DNA from: SZUA-265 sp965651905
GTDB lineage: Bacteria > Myxococcota_A > Polyangia > Polyangiales > Polyangiaceae
Direction of reading: 5' to 3'
DNA: 64,000 nt
Assembly: GCA_965651905.1 (NCBI GenBank)
Contig: CBFGUG010000035.1
Coordinates: 1 to 64,000 of the forward strand
The notes under the pieces were generated by a model, which worked only from the letters and a program-made list of their open reading frames with translations, was not told where the DNA came from and searched no databases. The position numbers and the translations under genes were made by a program. Positions 8,932-17,514 of this stretch are shown here, in pieces. Numbering within the stretch: position 1 is the first letter of the stretch; the number at the start of each line of letters is the position of its first letter.

Positions 8932-10118
8932 GGGAACCTCCGCAACACCAGCGCCCGCAGCAGCGCGTCGAGGGCTAACAACAGCACGCCGGGCAGCAGC
9001 AAGAAACGATACAAGTCTTCGAAGGTGGCGACATTGGCCTCGAACTTCGTCTTCTCCAGCTTGTCGAGCACGTCGTGGAAGCTGTCGCGCAGGCTCTCGG
9101 CGTTGGTCGCGATGTACATCTCGCCGTTGGTCTTTTCCGCGATGCCGCGTAGCAGTTCGGGGTTTACGGGAAAGCGGTGCTGGCGATAGCGCGGCTGCCC
9201 GAACAAGTCCGTGCCATCCTGCACTTCCACCAAGTCGCCGTCGCCAATTTGAATCGGGTAAACCTTCGCTCCGACCACGTTCGCCAAGTGGGCGGCGTAG
9301 TCGGGGTCGATGCTGCCCGCGTTGTTGTCGCCGTCGGTGAGCAGGATGATGGCTTTGCTGCGGGCTTCGCTGCGGCGCAATCGTGCTACCGCGACGCCGA
9401 CCGCGTCGCCAATTGCGGTGCCGCCGCCATCGATCAAGTCCAGGCGCATGCGCGACACCAACGTGTCGAGCAAGTGGTAGTCCAACGTCGGCGGCGAGAC
9501 GACATACGCGGCAGTGCCGAACACCACGACGCCGAGTCGATCGGTCTCGCGCCGTGAGATGAAGTCACGCACCACGGCTTTGGCCGCGTCCAAACGAGTT
9601 GGACGCAACTGTCGTGAAGCGCGCGGCGCCAAGCGGTCGAGCTCTTCGGGCAGGTTGTCGACCACGGCGCGCATCGAGCCCGAGAGATCGATCACCATCA
9701 CCGCGTCGATGCCTTCGTCGGATGCGCTCTGCGGCACGACGCTGTTCAGAGGTCGGGCCATCGCCACGATCAAGAGCGCGAGCGCAACGCTACGAATCAC
9801 ACCAGGCACGTCGCGCAGCCATGCGCGCAGCCCCACGGGTCCGGCGGCGAGTGCGCGCACGGTGCCGAGCTTCAGGCGCACGTTGCGAACGTCTTCACCG
9901 TAGGTGCCGCGATAGAATACGAACGGCACGACGATTAGCCCCAGCAAGAACCACGGCTTTTCGAAACTGGCGCCGAGCAATTCGGGGCCGCGCGCGAGCA
10001 GTGGGTACGCGGCGCCAACGCCGAGGGTGACGACGGTCGCCAGCAGCACGACCAGCGCACGGCGCAGATCGGGCCACTTCTTCTGGTTTACGACTTCCAT
10101 CTGCTTGGCGGCGCGCAT
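8928..10118 (-). CDS. batA: BatA-like VWA domain membrane protein
   Basis: A 396-residue membrane protein. A first helix (about 17-42) is followed by a second segment (about 55-70) and a third (about 108-125). The VWA domain (about 138-320) has the MIDAS motif DLSGS, a T in GGGTAIGDAV and LLTDGDNN, all consistent with metal-ion-dependent ligand binding. A C-terminal helix (about 370-392) returns to the membrane, the classic BatA/Bacteroides aerotolerance architecture. Its ATG overlaps the preceding stop by one base (TGATG at 10116-10120), and its stop overlaps the batB start. It probably partners with the MoxR ATPase encoded first in the operon. Confidence 0.92.
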   Translation of the reverse strand: MRAAKQMEVVNQKKWPDLRRALVVLLATVVTLGVGAAYPLLARGPELLGASFEKPWFLLGLIVVPFVFYRGTYGEDVRNVRLKLGTVRALAAGPVGLRAWLRDVPGVIRSVALALLIVAMARPLNSVVPQSASDEGIDAVMVIDLSGSMRAVVDNLPEELDRLAPRASRQLRPTRLDAAKAVVRDFISRRETDRLGVVVFGTAAYVVSPPTLDYHLLDTLVSRMRLDLIDGGGTAIGDAVGVAVARLRRSEARSKAIILLTDGDNNAGSIDPDYAAHLANVVGAKVYPIQIGDGDLVEVQDGTDLFGQPRYRQHRFPVNPELLRGIAEKTNGEMYIATNAESLRDSFHDVLDKLEKTKFEANVATFEDLYRFLLLPGVLLLALDALLRALVLRRFP

Positions 10119-11476
10119 CAGGGCTCCTCCCGCGGCGGCGTGCTGGTGTCGTCGGGCTTGCTGGCGTCACCAGTGTGGGGGGGAGCATGACTGGAAGCAG
10201 CTTGGCCGGCGTTCGGCGGGGTTTGGTTCGGCTCGGCGATGGGGCGTCGCGTGACGGGCACGGTGGCGTTCACCACGCGTTCGCTGCGTTCGAGTTGTTC
10301 GTTGCACTGATGCGCGGTGGGTTCGACGTGCGCGAACTTGACGAGGTCGTTCTCTTGCAGGAACGCGCGCACCTCGGCCAGCACCACGTGGGCCTCGGGG
10401 GTGCGCTCTAGGTGATCGATGATCTCGCTGGTCGTGCTCTCGAGGCCGTCGAAGTGAAAGCGGCCACCCAGGTACAAGCGCAAGGCGTGGGAAACGCGGT
10501 CGAAGTGTTCTGCGTAGAGACCCCGTTCGAGCAACTGCGCGGCGCGGATCTCCCGGAAGCTCTCGTAGGCGATCTCCCACGGCGGCCGAGGCGGGGGCGG
10601 TGGAGGCAGCACCTTGGGCCGTCGCTGCAGCCAACGCACCAACAAGAACACCAGCGCCGCGATCACGAGCGCGATCCCGCCGCCATACACGGCGTTCCTC
10701 AGCGCTTCCCAAAACTCGGTTTGACGTGAAGGTGCGGGGTTGGGCTTCGGCTCGGCGTTGGGTGTGTTTGCCGTCGGATCATCGACCGTGATCGCGTGTT
10801 CGGAGGTGCAAACCGTGATCACCTCGCCGCTCGCGCGGGCCATGGCGATGGGCAGTGGCGGCAACGTCAGCACTTGGCGCCCGAGTTCACTCGGCAGCAA
10901 CACCACCGACAGCGAAACGCGGGTCGACGTGCTGGTTTCGGTTTCCGTGCGCTCGACGCGCGGCTTGGCTGGCCCTTTGGCGTCGGGGAAATAGAAGCCG
11001 CGCCGTTCGAGTTCACCCACGGCGTCACTCTGCGTTTGGACTTGCAGCGCACCAGGCAACACTCGCTCTCCCCGCCCGTGTTCAATTTCGATCTCCAGCG
11101 TGGCCTGGTGCCCGCTCTTGCCGCTCGAGGGAAACCGCTCCACGATGTTCGGACGCGCTTTGCCCTCGGGGATGTGCTCGACGCAGGTGTTCGACTTGGA
11201 GGAAGGCGCTGCGGCCGCAGCAGTCGGAGCGCTAGCGACGGCTGAGCTCGGGGGAACGTCAGTGGGGGAGGGGACTGGACTATCGAACGCTGGCGCGCTG
11301 GCTGCTGCATCCGCCAAATCGGCTGATGACGCAGCGGCTGACGGGGCAGTGGCTGACGGCGCGGTTTGTCCAGGCGCGGGGTCGCTTGCAGGCTGAGCTG
11401 CCACACCGTTCGATAGCGCGCACGCCAACGCGCACACGAGCACCGACGTCCATTGCTGAGAAAGGCGAACGGTCAT
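10118..11476 (-). CDS. Exported/membrane Bat-operon protein of unknown function
   Basis: A 452-residue protein between the DUF58 gene and batA. I place the start at 11476 because that ATG overlaps the DUF58 stop (ATGA, 11473-11476) and begins a good signal peptide (MTVRLSQQWTSVLVCALACALS...VAAQP). An Ala/Pro/Ser-rich linker (about 30-110) is followed by a beta-rich domain (about 115-250), a transmembrane helix (about 270-292) and a Pro-rich juxtamembrane segment. A cytoplasmic helical domain (about 305-400) resembles the DUF4381-type C-terminal part common at this position in MoxR/VWA operons. Another Pro/Thr-rich stretch ends the protein. DUF4381 is my inference from position and topology. 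Confidence 0.75.
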   Translation of the reverse strand: MTVRLSQQWTSVLVCALACALSNGVAAQPASDPAPGQTAPSATAPSAAASSADLADAAASAPAFDSPVPSPTDVPPSSAVASAPTAAAAAPSSKSNTCVEHIPEGKARPNIVERFPSSGKSGHQATLEIEIEHGRGERVLPGALQVQTQSDAVGELERRGFYFPDAKGPAKPRVERTETETSTSTRVSLSVVLLPSELGRQVLTLPPLPIAMARASGEVITVCTSEHAITVDDPTANTPNAEPKPNPAPSRQTEFWEALRNAVYGGGIALVIAALVFLLVRWLQRRPKVLPPPPPPRPPWEIAYESFREIRAAQLLERGLYAEHFDRVSHALRLYLGGRFHFDGLESTTSEIIDHLERTPEAHVVLAEVRAFLQENDLVKFAHVEPTAHQCNEQLERSERVVNATVPVTRRPIAEPNQTPPNAGQAASSHAPPHTGDASKPDDTSTPPREEP

Positions 11477-12393
11477 CGGCGCGCTCGCTTGGCTCGGCGA
11501 GCGAACAGCTCGCGCAGGGGGCCGACATACGGACGATCGGTGCGGATCACACAATGATCGAGCCCGAACTTGCGAAACAGCTTGATCTGTCGTTGACGAT
11601 GTTCGCGCATGCGCTTGCGGTAATTGTCGCGCACGGCAGCGCTCGCGGTGTCGACCAACACTTGCTGCCCCGTTTCCAGATCTTCGAAGCTGGCGAGCCC
11701 CACGTCAGGCATCTCGTCGTCGCGCGGATCGGCGATCAGAATCGGCACCAAATCGTGCCGAGCGGCAGCCAGCGACAAGGCGCGTTCGTAGTCGTCCGCA
11801 AAAAAGTCGCTCAATAGAAAAGCCACCGAGCGGCGCCGTGCGACCTTTGCCAACGTGTGTAAACCCGTCGACAGATCCGTCCCGCGCCCTTCGGGGGTCG
11901 CGCCGAGGATCTCTCGAATCACGCGCATGGCGTGTTTTTGACCCTTCTGCGGCGGCACGATCTTCTCGACCTGATCGGAGAAGGAGATCAACCCGACGCG
12001 GTCGTTGTTCTTGATCGCCGAAAACGCACACAGCGCTCCGACTTCGGCGGCCACTTGGGCTTTGCTGCTCGCTCGAGTGCCGAACTCTTTGCTGGCCGAC
12101 ACGTCGACGAGCAACATGACCGTCATCTCACGCTCTTCGACGAACACCTTCACGTAGGCTTCGTTCATGCGCGCGCTGACGTTCCAGTCGATGGTGCGAA
12201 TGTCGTCGCCGGGCTGGTATTGCCGTACTTCACGAAAGGCGAGGCCTTGCCCCTTGAAGCCAGAGGTGTAGTTGCCCGCCAGTTGTTCGTTCGCCAACCG
12301 GTTCGTCGTGATCTCTATGCGGCGCAGCGCTTTGAGCAGCTCTTTGGGTATCACGTCACGACCTTCGAAGGGGCGCCGGGAATTGGCGCGCAC
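11473..12393 (-). CDS. DUF58 domain protein with VWA-like fold
   Basis: A 306-residue cytoplasmic protein. The DUF58 signature appears at about residues 45-75 (GQGLAFREVRQYQPGDDIRTIDWN), followed by a VWA-like domain with a DVSAS MIDAS-type motif (about 97-101) and LLSDFFADD. DUF58 proteins are regular partners of MoxR AAA+ ATPases and are thought to recruit substrates to them. It lies 16 bp after moxR and its stop overlaps the start of the next gene, so it is firmly inside the Bat operon. Confidence 0.93.
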   Translation of the reverse strand: MRANSRRPFEGRDVIPKELLKALRRIEITTNRLANEQLAGNYTSGFKGQGLAFREVRQYQPGDDIRTIDWNVSARMNEAYVKVFVEEREMTVMLLVDVSASKEFGTRASSKAQVAAEVGALCAFSAIKNNDRVGLISFSDQVEKIVPPQKGQKHAMRVIREILGATPEGRGTDLSTGLHTLAKVARRRSVAFLLSDFFADDYERALSLAAARHDLVPILIADPRDDEMPDVGLASFEDLETGQQVLVDTASAAVRDNYRKRMREHRQRQIKLFRKFGLDHCVIRTDRPYVGPLRELFARRAKRARR

Positions 12394-12409
12394 CTCCGCC
12401 TCGGAGATT

Positions 12410-13396
12410 TCAAGGGACTTCGACTACCTCGAAGACGCGACGCACCACGTCTTCAGTCGTCACTTCTTCTGCCTCGGCTTCGTAAGTGAGCACTACGCGG
12501 TGCCGCAGCACGTCGGGTCCAATCGCTTTGACGTCTTCGGGCGTGACGTAGCCGCGGTGCCGCAGGAACGCGTGCGCGCGAGCAGCCAACGCTAGGGCGA
12601 TACTCGCACGCGGGCTCGCGCCGTATTCGATGAGCGGACCCAGATCCGACAGGCCGCTCTTGCTCGGTTCGCGCGTCGCGAACACGATGTCGACGATGTA
12701 ATTCTTGACCCGTTCGTCCATGTAAACATCGCGCACGACCTTGCGCGCCTCGACGAGTTGCTCGGGGTTCACGCGGGGCTGCGCGGGGCCGACGGGAATG
12801 CCCGTCATGCGGTCCATCACCAGTCGCTCTTCTTCGCGGTTCGGATAGCCCACTTTGACCATCAACATGAAGCGATCGACCTGCGCTTCGGGCAATGGAT
12901 AGGTGCCCTCTTGTTCGATGGGGTTTTGGGTAGCCATCACCACGAACGGGCTCGGGAGCTTGTAGCTGCGGTCGCCGATCGTCACCTGGTGCTCTTGCAT
13001 CGCTTCGAGCAACGCGCTTTGCACCTTGGCGGGCGCGCGGTTGATTTCGTCCGCGAGCACCAGGTTGGCAAAAATGGGACCCAGCTTGCTGGTGAAGTCG
13101 CCCGTCTTTTGGTTGTAGATGGTCGTGCCGATCAGATCCGCGGGCAGCAAGTCCGGCGTGAACTGGATGCGCGAAAACTCCGCGCTGATGGCTTCGCAGA
13201 TGGTGCGCACCGTCAGCGTCTTGGCCAAGCCAGGCACGCCTTCGAGCAGCACGTGACCACCCGTCAACAGGCCGACGAGCAGCCGCTCGACCATATAGGT
13301 CTGCCCGACGACGACCTTCCCCACCTCTGCGATCAAATCGTCGACGAAGGCGCTCTCCTTCGCGACCATTTCGTTCATTCCACGGACGTCTTGCAT
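12410..13396 (-). CDS. moxR: MoxR family AAA+ ATPase
   Basis: A 328-residue AAA+ ATPase, first gene of the operon. Walker A is GVPGLAKT (about 53-60), Walker B with its catalytic acid is LVLADEINRAP (about 112-122) and sensor 1 is MATQNPIEQEGTYPLPEAQ (about 155-175). The C-terminal lid contains the SPRASIALA arginine motif. These are hallmarks of the MRP (MoxR proper) subfamily, which act as chaperone-like remodelers of VWA-containing complexes. The arrangement moxR-DUF58-VWA-VWA-BatD-BatE supports that role. ATG at 13396 gives a standard family length. Confidence 0.95.
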   Translation of the reverse strand: MQDVRGMNEMVAKESAFVDDLIAEVGKVVVGQTYMVERLLVGLLTGGHVLLEGVPGLAKTLTVRTICEAISAEFSRIQFTPDLLPADLIGTTIYNQKTGDFTSKLGPIFANLVLADEINRAPAKVQSALLEAMQEHQVTIGDRSYKLPSPFVVMATQNPIEQEGTYPLPEAQVDRFMLMVKVGYPNREEERLVMDRMTGIPVGPAQPRVNPEQLVEARKVVRDVYMDERVKNYIVDIVFATREPSKSGLSDLGPLIEYGASPRASIALALAARAHAFLRHRGYVTPEDVKAIGPDVLRHRVVLTYEAEAEEVTTEDVVRRVFEVVEVP

Positions 13397-13565
13397 CGAA
13401 AACTCTCTGTTCAGTTGCGTTTGAAGGACCCGGGCGACGCGGGATCAGCGCGTTTCTCGCACACCGCCTCGGCGCGCGTATATCCCGATGTGCGACGCAG
13501 AGACAATCCGCACACGTCGAATATTCCCTGCGTTTGCAGCCACTGGCCCCTGGTTCAGCCGCCGT

Positions 13566-13589
13566 ACGGCAGAGCGTCGCAGTTCTGCC
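13566..13589. promoter_or_regulatory. Inverted repeat upstream of moxR
   Basis: A 7-bp perfect inverted repeat (CGGCAGA / TCTGCCG, arms 13566-13572 and 13583-13589, 10-nt spacer) lies in the 253-bp gap between moxR on the minus strand and a small plus-strand gene. It could be an operator for the Bat operon or a short RNA stem. Position and symmetry are the only evidence. Confidence 0.25.
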
Positions 13590-13649
13590 GCACCCGTGGA
13601 GCGCGTTTGGCGTCATGGGCCGAGCGAGTCGTGACACAGTTCGCGTCGC

Positions 13650-13937
13650 GTGCTCGCCGTGCTGCTGTTCTATTTGGCGCTAGGGGTACTGTTGCCCCAC
13701 TGGGTCATCGCCTTCGACCGTCGCCGATTGCGTGGGGCGCGCTTGCGCCGCGCGTATCCTCCAGCCACGCACTGGTGTTCGATCGTGACGTTCAGCTGGC
13801 TCGCGGTCTGGGTTCACTTCGTGCGAACGCGGCGCAGCGTGGCGTCGGTGTTCTTGGGATTGGCGTGGGGGCTTGCGGGGTTGTTCGTGCAAGCGGCGGT
13901 GGCGACGTTGAGCGGGGCGCTGTTCAGCGACGGCTGA
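13650..13937 (+). CDS. Small hypothetical membrane protein
   Basis: A 95-residue protein with three likely membrane helices (about 1-20, 40-58 and 63-88) separated by basic loops such as FDRRRLRGARLRRAYPP and RTRRS. The positive-inside pattern and hydrophobic profile look like a real integral membrane protein. It starts at GTG with no clear ribosome binding site, and is convergent with the receiver gene 14 bp away. I recognise no family. Confidence 0.55.
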   Translation: MLAVLLFYLALGVLLPHWVIAFDRRRLRGARLRRAYPPATHWCSIVTFSWLAVWVHFVRTRRSVASVFLGLAWGLAGLFVQAAVATLSGALFSDG

Positions 13938-13950
13938 CCTGCCGTTCACC

Positions 13951-14376
13951 TCACGCCGTGCGTTGCCCGGACGGCGCGTCGTCGTGTTCGCTGTCGAGGC
14001 TGCCGCGTGTGCGGGACACGGACGAAGGGGATGGTCGGTCGCATCTGGAGACGGCCTCCAGCAGTGCACCAAAGCCCGCACTCTTGCTGACTACGTCGCC
14101 GAGTTCGCGCGCGCGAGAGAGCAGCAATTCGTCCTGGCTGCCTGTGAGGAACACGATACTTTCCGACAGGCCTCGGTCTAGCAGCTCCGCCCCGAGTTCG
14201 ATGCCGTTACCGTCGCCAAGCTCGATATCCATCACGATCACGTCCCAGGCGCCGCTCACGCTGCGCGCTTTCGCGCACGAGTAGACAGAACGAGTTTGGA
14301 AGCCACGCTGGCGTAGGCCTCGCGCGTAGGCACGCGCGACCAGCGGATCGTTTTCTACGTGAAGAACCCAGCGCAT
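13951..14376 (-). CDS. Stand-alone response regulator receiver protein
   Basis: A 141-residue protein. I chose ATG at 14376 because AGAGGGA sits about 7 bases upstream and the receiver fold begins directly (MRWVLHVENDP). The open frame extends further upstream but has no family similarity there. Acidic pocket residues E8 and D10, phosphoacceptor D50 (VIVMDIELGDG), T78 (FLTGS) and K98 are present. A Ser/Asp/Arg-rich tail of about 25 residues follows the domain. No output domain or kinase is adjacent. Confidence 0.85.
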   Translation of the reverse strand: MRWVLHVENDPLVARAYARGLRQRGFQTRSVYSCAKARSVSGAWDVIVMDIELGDGNGIELGAELLDRGLSESIVFLTGSQDELLLSRARELGDVVSKSAGFGALLEAVSRCDRPSPSSVSRTRGSLDSEHDDAPSGQRTA

Positions 14377-14841
14377 CAGTCGTTCCCTCTGTTTAAACAA
14401 AAGGCGGGCGCGGACTGAAACGAAAACCTTTCGAGCATTGGTCCTAATGCCGCTTTGGGGCGCATCGCTGAATGGGCGAGCGAGACTTGCGGTCGCTGGT
14501 TTCGACTGACAGCGGCAACATTCCGTGTGACGCGACGCTCGTTCGCCCCGATCCGATCCTCCCCATCCCTCGCGCGTCGCGCCATCTCCTACCTTCCTTC
14601 TCCAGCAGACGCTACGTCCGCGGTGCTTTTGCCGATAACCCCAAGTTGGCGAAACCAGTAGGTTGTACCGCGGGGCGCCAGCAGCTGCGGACGCTGCTCC
14701 AGCTGGCGCCAAACGATTAAGCGTTGGAAATCATGAGGCTAATCCTTTTCGAGCGAATTCTCTCGGGACACAGGCGGCGAAAACTGTCGACGCTGACCTC
14801 GTCACCACTTTTTCGCTGTTCCTTCAGAGCCTGGCCCAAAC
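14377..14841. other. Intergenic region with one stable inverted repeat
   Basis: These 465 bp separate the divergent receiver and DUF72 genes, and I see no convincing coding sequence. A stem-loop at 14674-14710 has 9-bp arms (GGCGCCAGC / GCTGGCGCC) and an inner GCAGC/GCTGC stem. It is followed by AAACGATTAA, not a T-run, so it is not a typical terminator. Promoters for both flanking genes probably lie here, but no clear -35/-10 pair stands out. Confidence 0.5.
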
Positions 14842-15576
14842 GTGTCATGGCTCGTGTTATCCCCCAACGCCGTGGATTTACACGTTGGAACGAGCGGCTA
14901 CGCCTACAAGGAGTGGCGTGGCGGATTTTATCCCACCGAGCTGAAGGAACCGGAATTCCTGGGGCACTACGCGACGCAGCTGACCACCGTCGAGATCAAC
15001 AACACCTTCTACCGCATGCCCAATGCGGACGCGGTGGAAGCCTGGCGTTCGCGAGTTCCCGAGCACTTTCGCTTTGCTGTGAAGGCGACGCGGCGGATCA
15101 CTCACATCTCCAGATTGGCCAACACCGAGCAACCCGTCGACTTCTTGGTGGAGCGGATGAACGGCTTCGGCGATCGCCTGGGCTGCGTGCTCTTTCAGCT
15201 ACCACCGACATTCCGTTGCAATCTGAAGCGGCTGGAACGCTTTCTCGAGCACCTGGATGGTCGGCTCCCCGCGGCGTTCGAGTTCCGTCACCCATCTTGG
15301 CTCGAGGCAGAAGTGTTCGAAGTGTTGAGGAGCCACCCGGCGGCGCTGTGTGTCGGCGATCCTGAAGACGAGGCAAACACGCCGCCGTGCGTGGCCACCG
15401 CGCCGTTCGTCTACGCCAGGATGCGAAAGGAAGCGTACCCAGACGCCGAGATGCTGCAGTGGCTCGACCGCTTGCAGGCAATGTCGTGCGAGCGCGCGTT
15501 CGTGTACTTCAAACACGAGACGCTCGCGCCGCAGCTGGCCACGAGGATGGTCGAGTTGTGGCAGAAACGCGGCTGA
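14842..15576 (+). CDS. DUF72 domain-containing protein
   Basis: A 244-residue protein of the DUF72 (YecE-like) TIM-barrel family. Typical segments are HVGTSGYAYKEWRGGFYPTEL near the N-terminus, TTVEINNTFYRMP, FRFAVKATRRITH, LGCVLFQLPPTF and AAFEFRHPSW; near the C-terminus, YVYFKHE becomes FVYFKHETLAP. The family's biochemical function is unknown. Start is GTG at 14842; a second GTG at 14872 would begin right at the conserved domain and is also possible. Ribosome binding sites are weak for both. Confidence 0.9.
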   Translation: MSWLVLSPNAVDLHVGTSGYAYKEWRGGFYPTELKEPEFLGHYATQLTTVEINNTFYRMPNADAVEAWRSRVPEHFRFAVKATRRITHISRLANTEQPVDFLVERMNGFGDRLGCVLFQLPPTFRCNLKRLERFLEHLDGRLPAAFEFRHPSWLEAEVFEVLRSHPAALCVGDPEDEANTPPCVATAPFVYARMRKEAYPDAEMLQWLDRLQAMSCERAFVYFKHETLAPQLATRMVELWQKRG

Positions 15577-15704
15577 GGCCCGCAGACGGTCGAGGCCCGC
15601 AGACGGTTTAGCCGCGCCAATTCGAGCTGCGGCGCGCAATAGGCTGAGCCAAGCCGATAGGAGACGTACGTGGCGGCGGGCCTGTGATATGACGCGCCCC
15701 AGTC

Positions 15705-16610
15705 ATGTACTTCCAAGACATCATCCTGAATCTTCAGCGATTTTGGGCGGAGCGCGGTTGCCTGATCGTGCAGCCCTACAACTCCGAAGTGGGCGCCGGG
15801 ACATATAATCCCGCGACGACTTTGCGTGCATTGGGGCCCGAGCCATGGAACGTCGCCTACGTCGAGCCTTCGCGGCGACCGACGGACGGGCGCTACGGCG
15901 ACAACCCCAATCGGCTGCAGCAATTCAATCAGTTTCAGGTGATCCTCAAGCCGAGCCCGCTCAACATTCAGGAGCTGTACCTCGAGTCACTCGAAGCGCT
16001 GGGGACCCGGCCGCTCGAGCACGACGTGCGTTTCATCGAAGACGACTGGGAGAGCCCGACCCTCGGCGCTTGGGGGTTGGGTTGGCAGGTGTGGCTCGAT
16101 GGGCTGGAGATCAGTCAGTTCACCTACTTCCAGCAGGTGGGCGGCATCGACTGCAGGCCCGTCAGCGGTGAGCTGACCTACGGCCTGGAGCGCATCGCCA
16201 TGTACTTGCAGGACGTCGATTGGGTTTACGACCTGAAATACGACGCCAACGTTCGTTACGGCGAGTTGTTCAAGCGCGCGGAGTGGGAGTGGTCGACGTA
16301 CAACTTCGAGGAAGCGGACGTCGACGCACACTTCAAGGCCTTCGATCACAACGAACGTGAGGCCCAGCGCTTGCTCGATCGCGATGATGAGCCCACCAAA
16401 AAACTGGTGCTCCCCGCCTACGACTTCGTGGTCAAAGCCGCCCACGCGTTCAACGTGCTCGACGCGCGCGGCGCGATCAGCGTGACCGAACGCCAGCGCT
16501 ACATCCTTCGCGTCCGAACCTTGGCGCGGGCTGTTTGCCAAGGCTGGCTAGCTCAGCGCGAAGCCTTGGGCTTCCCGCTGTTGAACGGCAACGCGAAGGC
16601 CGCCGAATGA
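15705..16610 (+). CDS. glyQ: Glycine-tRNA ligase alpha subunit
   Basis: A 301-residue alpha subunit of the bacterial alpha2beta2 glycyl-tRNA synthetase. It charges tRNA-Gly with glycine using ATP. The N-terminus (MYFQDIILNLQRFWAERGC), the class II motif regions VAYVEPSRRPTDGRYGDNPNR and QFQVILKPSP, and the conserved EISQFTYFQQVGG and ELTYGLERIAMYLQ segments are near-textbook, and the length is typical. The beta subunit gene glyS, often adjacent, is not downstream and not in this window. Confidence 0.98.
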   Translation: MYFQDIILNLQRFWAERGCLIVQPYNSEVGAGTYNPATTLRALGPEPWNVAYVEPSRRPTDGRYGDNPNRLQQFNQFQVILKPSPLNIQELYLESLEALGTRPLEHDVRFIEDDWESPTLGAWGLGWQVWLDGLEISQFTYFQQVGGIDCRPVSGELTYGLERIAMYLQDVDWVYDLKYDANVRYGELFKRAEWEWSTYNFEEADVDAHFKAFDHNEREAQRLLDRDDEPTKKLVLPAYDFVVKAAHAFNVLDARGAISVTERQRYILRVRTLARAVCQGWLAQREALGFPLLNGNAKAAE

Positions 16611-16626
16611 GCTTCGGCGCCGAGCG

Positions 16627-17490
16627 ATGACATTTCTGCTGCACCACGAGCTGGTGGGGCCGTCGTCTGCGGAGCGGACGGCGTTCGTGCTGCACGGCGC
16701 GCTGGGTTCGGGGCAAAACTTCCGCGGCTTCATCAAGAAGCTGAGCGAGCGTCGCCCCGACTACGGCTTCGTGTTGGTCGATTTGCGCGCCCACGGAGAC
16801 AGTAACCCGGCTCCCGCCCCCCACACGCTCGACAGCTGCTCGGAGGATCTCGCGCGCCTAGCCGCGCACGTGGGGCAGACACAACCTACGTGGGGATCGC
16901 TCGACTGTGTGATCGGGCACTCGCTGGGAGGTAAGGTGGCGTTGCACTTTGCGCGTAGCCTGCAGCAAGGATCGCTCTCCGCTGTTGTGCAGGGCACGCC
17001 CATCACCCTTCGGTCGGTTTGGGCGCTCGATTCGAACCCCGGGACGCAGCAGGCGGAAGCCGCCCACGAGATCAGCGACGTGATGCGTGCAGTGCGCGCC
17101 GTTCGCACGCCGATCGCCGCGCGCGCCGACGTGGTCCAGCAAATTCGTGCCCAGGGTCTGTCGGCTGGGTTAGCCCAATGGATGACGACGAACCTGCGCC
17201 GTCGAGATGAACATTACGAGTGGGCGTTCGATCTAGACGCAATCGAAGCGCTGCTGCGCGATTATTTCGTGCAAGATCTGTGGCCGTTCGTCGAGCAACC
17301 CAAGGACGCGCCCAAAATTCACCTAGTGGTGGCCGAGCGTAGCGATCGCTGGAGCGCAGAAATGCGCGAGCGCGGACAGCACCTCTCCCCAAACTCGAAC
17401 ACCGCGTTGCACGAGCTACCCGACGCCGGGCACTGGGTTCACGTCGACAACCCGAACGGGCTGCTCGACATGATGGCTCCCGAGCTGTAG
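16627..17490 (+). CDS. Alpha/beta hydrolase fold protein
   Basis: A 287-residue alpha/beta hydrolase starting 16 bp after glyQ. It has an oxyanion-type VLHGALGSGQNF, LVDLRAHGDS, the nucleophile elbow GHSLGG (Ser near residue 100) and a late HWVHVDNP whose first His is the probable catalytic base (about residue 272). Similar to the YbfF/ABHD11 esterase group. No signal peptide, so probably cytoplasmic. Substrate unknown. Confidence 0.9.
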   Translation: MTFLLHHELVGPSSAERTAFVLHGALGSGQNFRGFIKKLSERRPDYGFVLVDLRAHGDSNPAPAPHTLDSCSEDLARLAAHVGQTQPTWGSLDCVIGHSLGGKVALHFARSLQQGSLSAVVQGTPITLRSVWALDSNPGTQQAEAAHEISDVMRAVRAVRTPIAARADVVQQIRAQGLSAGLAQWMTTNLRRRDEHYEWAFDLDAIEALLRDYFVQDLWPFVEQPKDAPKIHLVVAERSDRWSAEMRERGQHLSPNSNTALHELPDAGHWVHVDNPNGLLDMMAPEL

Positions 17491-17514
17491 CTTGGCGATC
17501 GCCATCCCTCGCAG

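Noticed and set aside
12758..14284. Long plus-strand open frame of about 508 codons opposite moxR
   Set aside because: It lies antisense to a textbook MoxR gene and has no recognisable motifs; high-GC genomes often give such antisense frames.
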